In this document: positions 56,701-64,000 of the stretch, in pieces | How the letters are laid out: the number at the start of each line of letters is the position of its first letter | How positions within the stretch are numbered: the first letter of the stretch is position 1 | NCBI RefSeq assembly: GCF_051020985.1 | Contig: NC_134999.1 | Coordinates: 22,787,160 to 22,851,159, forward strand | DNA length: 64,000 nt | Reading direction: 5' to 3' | Source of the DNA: Nomia melanderi | Taxonomy: Eukaryota; Arthropoda; Insecta; Hymenoptera; Halictidae | Translations under genes and position numbers: made by a program | The notes under the pieces: model-generated | Database searches by the model: none | Told to the model about the DNA's origin: nothing | Seen by the model: only the letters and a program-made list of their open reading frames with translations

Positions 56701-57490
56701 TTTTTTTGGGAGGGGCACTGGGCCGGGTGAGGAGTCGAGTGGGCGGTGGGTGGAGGGAATATGGAATTCGAATGGAATTGTGTGATGGTTGGATGATGAT
56801 GGTTTTAAGTTGTGGGATGAGGAGAGTGGGATTGGAGATTGGAGTTTGTGGGATTTGGGTGATTGGGAATTTGGAATGGGAATGTGGTATTTGAGTGAGG
56901 CTGATTGTGTGATAGTAGTTCGATGATGTAGTTTGTTTTTGAATTGCATCTGTAGGATGAGGAGATAGGGGAATTGGAAATTGATGAAATTAAGGTGATT
57001 AGGAAATTTAGAATGGAAATATGGCATTTGAATGGAAGTGTTGTGGGATAGTAGTTAAATTATGTAGTTTTATTTTGAATAATGCACTATGGAAGACTGT
57101 GGACTTGTAAATTAAAAATTGATGAGATTAGAATAATTCGGAAATTTAAAATGGAAATATGAAATTCGAATGGGATCGTTGTGTGATAGTAGTTGGATGA
57201 CGTAGTTTGATTTTGAATTGTGTACGTATGATGTAGTGCTAGCTAAATTAAAAATTAATTTAGAATAGGAATATGTAATTTTAATAAAATTGTTAATTCT
57301 AAGTATATGTTGATGAAGTGATGTACTTCAAGTTTAAATTATATACGACAGGCGATTGTGGTCGATCGATATGAGATGCTGGATAAATTGGAAATTAATA
57401 TAATTAGAATAATTGTAACACCTAGAATACAAATATATAATTGTAATAAAGAAAACATTTAATTATAAAATCTAGAATGGAAGTAAATAA
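56701..57490 (+). repeat. Repeat family T array, second site
   Basis: GGAATTGGAAATTGATGAAA, GTGATTAGGAAATTTAGAAT and GGAAATATGGCATTTGAATG match 52.6-53.09 kb, same orientation. About five copies. G content falls to the right. Right flank of island 25. Confidence 0.9.
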
Positions 57491-57499
57491 TACTAATAA

Positions 57500-58120
57500 A
57501 AAATGTAATGTTAATATCTATACGATACATACATAATTCTGATTAACATTGATATATACAATCATACATATTATATAATATTATAAACTATAATTCCAAT
57601 TAATATTAATATATACAATCATACATATAATATAATATCATAAAATATACAAAAGTCTGAATAATATTAATACATACAATCATACATATCATACAATACC
57701 ATAAAATATACACAATTCTAATTACTATTAACACATACAATCATACATATAATACAATATCATAAAATATACATAATTCTAATTACTATTAACACATACA
57801 ATCAAACACATCATACAATATCATAAAACATACATAATTCTAATTACTATTAACACATACAGTAAAATACATCGTACAATATCATAAAACATACATAACT
57901 CTAATTAATAATAACACAGACAATCATACTATGTCATAAAACACACACAACTCTAATTAACAATAACACAAACAATCATACAATATCAAAAAACATACAT
58001 AACTCCAATTAACAATAATACCCGCAATCATTCAATATCATAAAATATACATAATCCCACTTAACACTCACATATACCATAACACACATTATACAACAAC
58101 ACGCAATTCCCATAAAAACC
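57500..58120. repeat. ~62-bp minisatellite, about 9 copies
   Basis: CATAATTCTAATTACTATTA and ACACATACAATCATACATAT and AATATCATAAAATATA repeat regularly. C/A-richer toward the right, where island 26 begins. Confidence 0.95.
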
Positions 58121-58560
58121 ACAACCACACCCTCCACTCACAATTCTCAAAAGTTCCAAAACAAAACTCTCCCAACCCACTAAACACATCTCCCCGCACG
58201 AACAATTAAAACCAATCCTCGCCGCAGTCGCAAAACAGCGAACTCTCATCTTAAAATACCGAGTTTCCCTAAGGCACTCGTGAATTCAAGGTGTCGTTGA
58301 TCAACTTGAGAGGGTCAGAGAGCGTAACTATCCATGGTTGACTGGGTTTCTCGGTTCATCCGGCCAACAAGAAGAGTAAGTGAATGAGATTACAGTGAAC
58401 GAGCGAGATAAAGCATTCGGCGAACTCTTACCGCTCCAAACATCGAATCGATGCACGTGTGAATGATTTATTAAAACGTTTACACGTCTCTCGGCTCCTG
58501 AAGATGATTTTTTATGTATATCCAAGCTGAACGTGTGTTAATAAATTTATGAAAATGTTG
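58121..58560. other. GC-richer island 26
   Basis: Unique from about 58,180 to 58,530. Short chance frames only. Confidence 0.45.
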
Positions 58561-59513
58561 GTTCTATGTATTAACTTTGTTTATGTTAAATTTTGAGCTG
58601 GTGTGTAGTGTTGCAGATAAGTTGTCACTTTGGTGCAACGGTTTTAGAGTTTTTATATGATTTGATGTGAGTAGCCGATTTTTGAAGGATTTTTTGACGA
58701 TGAATGAATAAATTGTGATGTGATCATCTAAAGTATATTTAATACTGAATCTAGACACCTTAGAGACTAATAATAATCAACACATTTGAATTTCCAAGCT
58801 CACCTTCCCATTTTATACGCGAAACTTCGAGTACGTGTTTTAGTCAGGCCACGAATTCGTTGCGTTTGCGTCGCTTCTAACGCGCACTGGTAACAAACAA
58901 CTATCCTAAAAAATTAAAGCCGTATTGGATCAAGTATAGGAAAGGTGTACGTAGTAATACGGACAGTCGGTATGCCGATTCCTGCAACAACGTGACAAAT
59001 ATCGCTGATTTTCCTATTTTTTCGCCACGCGTGATTTGATGCGAACAGCCGCGTTTCGAAGGATTTCATGGGGATACACGAACGGAATGCAATGTGATGA
59101 TCTAAAGTGCGTTGAATACTGAATCTAGACACCCGAGAGACTAATATTAATCGACACATTTGAATTTCCAAGCTCACCTTCCCATTTTATACGCAAAACT
59201 CCGAGTACGTGTTTTAGTTTCGCCACGAATTCGTTGCGCTCGCGTCGGCTCTATCGCGTGCCGCTAGCAAACAACGGTTCGAAACGATTGAAGATGCATT
59301 GGATTCACTTTAGGGAAGGTGTACGAAGTAGTATGGACAGTCATCATGATGATTTCTATAACAACGCGACAAATGTCGCCGATATTCCTATTTTTTCGCC
59401 ACGCGTGATGTGATATGAACAGCTGCGTTTCGAAGGATTTTATGGCGATAAATGAATAAAATGTGATATAGTCGTCTGAAGTACGTTGAATACTGAATCT
59501 AGACACTTTAGAG
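58561..59513 (-). repeat. Second array of the 370-bp palindrome repeat
   Basis: Two and a half tandem units in the orientation of the left palindrome arm: GAATCTAGACACCTTAGAG near 58,746, 59,119 and 59,496, CTCACCTTCCCATTTTATAC near 58,800 and 59,175. The first unit has a diverged left part. The array stops abruptly at 59,513 where a hAT-like end begins. Confidence 0.95.
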
Positions 59514-59960
59514 CAGTGTTTCTATGGGGCAATTTAATTTTTAAGGGGGCGGTTTGAAATTTGAAGTATCTATTCATATATTTTGCAATATTTACGCAGT
59601 TAGACAATGTAGCGGAAATATTATAATAAATATTAGAAAAATATAATAAATATTACAGATGTATTGTAATAAATGTTAGAAAAATATTATGATAAATATT
59701 AGAAAAATGTTATGATAAGTATTAGAAATATCTTATAATATATATTAGAAAATTATTATAATAAATAATAGAAAGCTATTACAATAAATAGCAGAAGCTA
59801 TTGTAATAAATATTAGAAAAATATTTTGATGAGTATAGGAAGGATATTATAATAAATAGTAGAAAAATCTTGTACTAAATATTAGAAAAATATTACAATA
59901 AATAATAGAACAATATTATAATAAATATTAGAAAAATCTTATAATAAATATTAGAAAAAT
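59514..59960. mobile_element. Truncated hAT-like element, relative of the 6.7-kb MITE
   Basis: Starts CAGTGTTT, then ATGGGGCAATTTAATTTTTA and GGTTTGAAATTTGAAGTATC, then the AATAAATATTAGAAAAATAT minisatellite. About 20 bases of the left terminus are missing relative to the 6.7-kb copy and no right inverted repeat was found. It begins inside the 370-bp repeat, so it landed after that repeat was present. Confidence 0.8.
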
Positions 59961-59994
59961 CAGTAGCTGAGCAAAACAAAGATACAAATAAGAA

Positions 59995-60050
59995 TTGAAA
60001 TCCAAATCCAAATTCATATCCAAATCCAAATCCAAATCCAAATTAAAATA
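59995..60050. repeat. (AAATCC)n microsatellite
   Basis: About seven hexamers AATCCA with two variants. Confidence 0.9.
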
Positions 60051-60099
60051 TTTCAAGGGATACTCTTACTGAGATGGTAAAATTATTGATTGAAAATAC

Positions 60100-61000
60100 G
60101 CCCACTAAAATGTCTGCTATGACGGATATAAGCGATGCTAATAACAATAGCCCTCTTATCCTAGATAAAACATTGGCTGAACAGTTTCAATTCTAAATGA
60201 CAATAGTCAAAAATAATAAAACAGTAGGAAAAAGAAATTCAAAATTCAGAAAACGACTAAGTTTTCTCTCGAAACGTCAAAATCGAAAAAATATTTATGA
60301 CGTTGTCATTGGTTGTTGAATTAAGATAGCCCTCTTGTCAAAACAATTTGAATTCTAAACGACAATAGTCAAAACTAATAAAACGTTAGAAAAAAGTAAT
60401 TAAAAACTCACAAAATAACCAAATTTCCTTCAAAACGTCGAATGTCAATCAACTTCACAATATAAAAAACAAAATTGAAGAACCCATGACAATTGTCACA
60501 AAATTAATTTTTCCATAAACAGTCACGAAACGTTCCGAGGATCAGGGGTGGCTCGTAGGGGTTGCAGGTGAACGAGGAGTCGGCTGCTCAGCGAGGAAAC
60601 CTCAAAACCGAAAAAATATTTATGACGTTGTTGATATTGTCACTGGTTGTTGAATTACAATAGCCCTCTTGACAAAACAATTTGAATTCTAAACGACAAT
60701 ATTCAAAAATAATAAAACATTAGAAGAAAGAAATTAAAAATTCAGAAAACAACCAAATTTCTCTCAAAACGTCAAAAACGAAAAAATATTTATAACGTGG
60801 TTGACGTTGACATTGGTTGTTAAATTATAATAGCCCCCTTATCCTTAACAAAACATTGAAAAAGGAAAAAGAGAAAATAATAAAGCAGAAAGAAAAAAGA
60901 TAGAAAAAAGAAATTCAAAATTCACAGAACAACCAAATTTCTCCTAAAACGTCGAGTTTCAATCAACTTCACAATACGAAATAAAATTCAAGAATCCGTC
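60100..61000. repeat. A/C-rich duplicated region, ~165-bp and ~511-bp periods
   Basis: AATAGCCCTCTTATCC...AAACA, TTTCAATTCTAAATGACAATAGTC and ACCAAATTTCTCTCAAAACGTC recur near 60,148, 60,325, 60,661 and 60,830. A larger unit including ATTAATTTTTCCATAAACAG and GGGTTGCAGGTGAACGAGGA is duplicated at 60,498 and 61,009. Confidence 0.85.
60498..60602. repeat. Displaced copy of the island-27 edge
   Basis: About 105 bp, including GGGGTGGCTCGTAGGGGTTG and GAGTCGGCTGCTCAGCGAGG, almost identical to 61,009-61,113. It is a GC-rich fragment sitting inside A/C-rich repeat DNA. Confidence 0.9.
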
Positions 61001-61420
61001 CCATCGCCACAAAATTAATTTTTCCATAAACAGTCACGAAACGTTTCGAGCATCAGGGGTGGCTCGTCGGGGTTGCAGGTGAACGAGGAGTCGGCTGCTC
61101 AGCGAGGAGGCCGACGCGGATTGTAAATTATACCGGGCAGATAGAGAGAAATTCATGCTCTGATGACGCAGCGTTAACCACTCTCCGGTCATGCGATGAT
61201 CAAAGGTAACAGTAATGGCCCGTGAGAGGATATCCGCTTGTATTTCGCCTAATATACTGCTGGCTAAATGCTGACGCGATTTCGAGGGCTGGGGCGGAAG
61301 ATGCGCCGGGAAAGAGGGAAAAGGGTTGGCGCGCGCGAAGACAGCGTCGAATGAGGATGGACGCGAGGACGGGAGGACGGAAAGGTGGAATGTAGAATGC
61401 GACGTGTGGTTGGAGTGGGG
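61001..61420. other. GC-rich island 27
   Basis: Unique after its duplicated left edge. No frame worth reporting. Right side becomes purely G/T-rich at 61,420. Confidence 0.5.
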
Positions 61421-62080
61421 GTTCGGTTAGGGGAGGGGAATTGGGGTGGGTAAGGGTGGGGAGGTGTTTTTTTGGGGTTGTGTTGTGATGTGTTGATTGG
61501 TGGGGATGTGGAGTGGTAGGGATTAATTGTTCTGTGGGTTGTTGTTTGTGTTGTGATGGGATGATTGTAGATTATTGTTTATATTGTGATGAGATAATTA
61601 TGATGTAAATTAATATGAAAGTAGAGTGAGATTAATTGTTATTTTCTTGTAGGTTGTTGTTTGTGTTGTGATGGGATGATTGTTTTGTGAATTATTGTGA
61701 TAATGAATGGTTTGAGGGATTTGTTGGTGTAGATTATTGTTTGAGTTGTGATGAGATGATTGAGGTGTTGATTGGTGTGGAAGTAGAATGTTTGGTAGAG
61801 ATTAATTGATTTTTCTTGTGAATTATTGTTTGAGTTGTGATGAGATAATTATGTTGTAAATTAGTAAGAAGGTAGAGTGTTTGGTAGGGATTAATTGTTT
61901 TTTTATGGATTATTGTTTGTGTTGTGATGGGATGATTATATTATGAATTAGTGTGAAAATAAATGTTTTAAGGGATTTGTTGGTGTTGTAGATAATTGTT
62001 TATATTGTGATAGGATAATTGTGAATTAGTCTAAAAATGAAAGATTTGTTGAAAAGATTCATTGGTCTTGTAGATTATTA
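61421..62080 (+). repeat. Repeat family V array, ~110-bp unit, G/T-rich
   Basis: GATTATTGTTTGTGTTGTGA, TGGGATGATTGT and GGTAGAG.TTAATTGTTTTT.TTGTA recur about six times. The same family and orientation returns at 62.98-63.49 kb. Right flank of island 27; the G/T to A/C switch at about 62,085 is abrupt. Confidence 0.9.
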
Positions 62081-62084
62081 TTTA

Positions 62085-62540
62085 TATCGTGATGAAACAA
62101 AAACAGGACATTAAAAAAAACATATTTCCATATCCAACCCTCTCATCAACCCAACCCCTCTTCCACAACAAATCTGAACTACACCTTCCAAAATTTACAA
62201 AATGTCTTCCAGCATCACCAGTGTACCATCCAAAAACAAATATCCAAATCAACCCCTCTCAAACAAAAAAAATCCAAGCAATACTCCCTCAATCACTAAA
62301 ACACTAAGCAAAAAAAAGTAATTTAAGTAAACAAAAGAATTAAAATTAAAAAAATTAAAAATTGGAAATTAAAATTGATTACGTAAACAAAAAAATTAAA
62401 AGTTCGAAATTAAAATTAATTAAGTAAACGAGAAAAATAAAAATTAAAAATCAAAATTAAATTAAGTAAACAAAAAAATTAAAATTTTAAAAATTAAAAA
62501 TTAAAATTGGTTACGTAAACAAAAAAAAAATTAGCTTCTC
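62085..62540. repeat. A/C-rich stretch ending in a ~65-bp minisatellite
   Basis: C/A-rich to about 62,300, then AAAATTAAAA.TTGGAAATTAAAATTGATTA.GTAAACAAAA repeated about three times at 62,325-62,525. Left flank of island 28. Confidence 0.75.
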
Positions 62541-62910
62541 AGTACAGCCGGAAAGAGACGAACAGACAGATCCAACGATCGAAGACAGAAAATGGAGGAA
62601 GAGACGAAGGGAGGGAAGACCATAAATTGTTCGAGTAACGTGTGTACCTAACCGGCACGCATGGCCGAGCACGAGATCGTGCTTACCGTGCCTTTCAAAA
62701 ATTTCACACGTTACCGATCCCCCGACCTGGCCGCCGGTCGGCCGCTCGATCTATCATTTCGGTAGTTCACCGTGGAATCCGCGGAAATTATCGGATAACG
62801 TGTCGGCGACGTCCCGTTTGTCTTTGGCAGGGTTTCCTCGTCCGGATGACGGACGTTGATTCGATCGACGGAACGGGAAGTTTGTCCGGGGAGGATTAAG
62901 TGGTTTATCT
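62541..62910. other. GC-rich island 28
   Basis: Unique, CpG-rich. The 85-codon (+) and 71-codon (-) frames overlap each other and are chance-like. Confidence 0.5.
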
Positions 62911-62979
62911 GGTATCTGGATCGCATTGGGGATTTTTGTGATCTTTTGTAGAGGTCCGTTGGGAGGGAATGATTTTAGA

Positions 62980-63490
62980 CGCTGAGTTCCTTTGTTGTGG
63001 GTTGTTGTGATGTTGTTGTGATGTTGTTGTTTACTTTGTGATGGGATAATTAGGGTGTGATGTAATTTGGAAGAATTTTGTTGAGATGAATTGTTTTTGT
63101 CTTGTAGATTACTGTTTGTATTGTGATGGTGTAATTAAGTTATAAATTTTTGTGACGATATAATTAAGGTTTACATTATATAATTAAGCTTTTGTAGGGA
63201 TGAATTATTCTTTTCTTGTAAATCACAGTCCATATTGTGATGCTTTGATTAAGCTGTAAATTAGTCTGAAAGAAATGAGTCTTCTGTAGAGATGAATTAT
63301 TGGTTTGTTGTAGATCACTGTATATATTGTGATGGTGTAATTAAGATGTAAATTATTGTGACGATATAATTAAGGTTTACATTATCTAATTAAGATTTTG
63401 TAGGGATGAATTGTTCTTGTCTTGTAGACCACTGTTTATATTGTGACGGTGTAATTATGGTTTATATTATACAATCAAGCTTGTGAGCAA
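62980..63490 (+). repeat. Repeat family V array, second site
   Basis: CTTGTAGATTACTGTTTGTA, TTGTGATGGTGTAATTAAG and GTAGGGATGAATT.TTCTTGTC recur about five times. Same family and orientation as 61.42-62.08 kb. Right flank of island 28. Confidence 0.9.
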
Positions 63491-63499
63491 ATAGTTAAT

Positions 63500-63700
63500 A
63501 TATGAACTAATCTAAAACTAAAGAACCTTTCCTAGAGATTCATTAAAAATAAATACAGTAATTTTCTAAAGCAATCAGCATACTTCTCTTCCAAACAACT
63601 ACTTCCACCCCAATAAAACAATTAATCTAATTAATCCAACACCAAGAAACCATCAAACAAACAAATAAAATCCTCCAACAATACTATTACAATACTACAT
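63500..63700. other. A/C-rich spacer
   Basis: Top strand switches from G/T to A/C at about 63,490-63,510, with no gene or clear period. Confidence 0.4.
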
Positions 63701-64000
63701 AAATATTTACACAAAACCAACCATCAAAACTACTAAAAAAAAGTTATAACCAATAAAACTACTAAAAAACCAATAACTACCGAAACTACTAAAAAACCAA
63801 TAACCACCGAAACTACTAAAATAACCAATAACCAGTAAAGCGACCAATAAAACAATAACCAATGAAACTACTAAAAAGAACAATAACCAATAAAACTACT
63901 AAAATAACCAATAACCACCAAAACTACTAAAAAAACCAATAACCAATAAAACCACTAAAAAACCAATAACCAATAAGACTACTAAAAAAACCAATAACCA
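63701..64000. repeat. A/C-rich ~24-bp minisatellite running off the window
   Basis: AATAACCAATAAAACTACTAAAA repeats about 12 times with small changes and continues to the last base. By the pattern of this window it should be the left flank of another island beyond 64 kb. Confidence 0.95.

Noticed and set aside
55956..57027. Two 182-codon frames on the minus strand
   Set aside because: They run from a CpG-rich island into low-complexity flanks, overlap other frames, and show only proline, serine and arginine-rich composition.
1..64000. CRISPR arrays, bacterial operons and prophage signals
   Set aside because: Tandem repeats here lack unique equal-length spacers, and base composition, splice-like sites and transposon ends point to a eukaryotic nuclear genome.

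Overview
The window looks like nuclear DNA of an insect, most likely a bee or another hymenopteran. It is very AT-rich with short GC-rich islands, has abundant degenerate minisatellites, contains GGTTAGGTTAGG-type stretches, and carries non-autonomous DNA transposons. The taxon is an inference from style, not proof. I recognise no complete protein-coding gene, tRNA or rRNA. The long open frames are either artefacts of tandem repeats (the 288-codon frame over a 7-bp satellite, the 216-codon frame over a 120-bp array) or chance frames in GC-rich islands. The most economical reading is a large intron or intergenic region with scattered regulatory islands.

The layout is strikingly regular. About 27 non-repetitive islands of roughly 0.2-1.6 kb, GC-richer than their surroundings, recur every 2-3 kb. 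Nearly every one has A/C-rich tandem-repeat DNA on its left and G/T-rich tandem-repeat DNA on its right (top strand). Skew therefore flips from C/A to G/T at each island and drifts or snaps back between islands. Array families are shared between distant islands and keep to this polarity. A direct-orientation pair of repeat copies flanking the 45-46 kb island differs almost only by left-C/right-T and left-A/right-G transitions, so the asymmetry arose by substitution and not only by repeat orientation.

Region by region. 0-6.3 kb: islands at 1-300, 2.0-2.65 and 4.6-5.15 kb separated by 130-160 bp arrays. 6.7-7.5 kb: a hAT-like MITE with 14-bp terminal inverted repeats. 7.5-22.5 kb: repeated array-island-array modules, including one minisatellite placed in opposite orientation on the two sides of the 10-kb island. 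22.5-22.7 and 26.8-27.0 kb: compact promoter-like clusters. 30.7-33.1 kb: an inverted pair of 140-bp repeat doublets. 34.7-36.0 kb: a GC-rich 183-bp array with CRE-like and homeodomain-like cores in its units. 36.9-37.5 kb: AT minisatellite. 39.1-41.4 kb: a large, nearly perfect palindrome built from a 370-bp repeat, with a second array at 58.6-59.5 kb interrupted by another hAT-like copy. 42.2-43.5 kb: a MITE-like element swollen by about 114 copies of a 7-bp unit. 45.2-46.2 kb: the strongest CpG-rich promoter-like island. 46.3-64 kb: more modules, ending inside an A/C-rich array.

Array boundaries were read by eye and are good to about 20-30 bp. Family identities rest on comparisons inside this window only.
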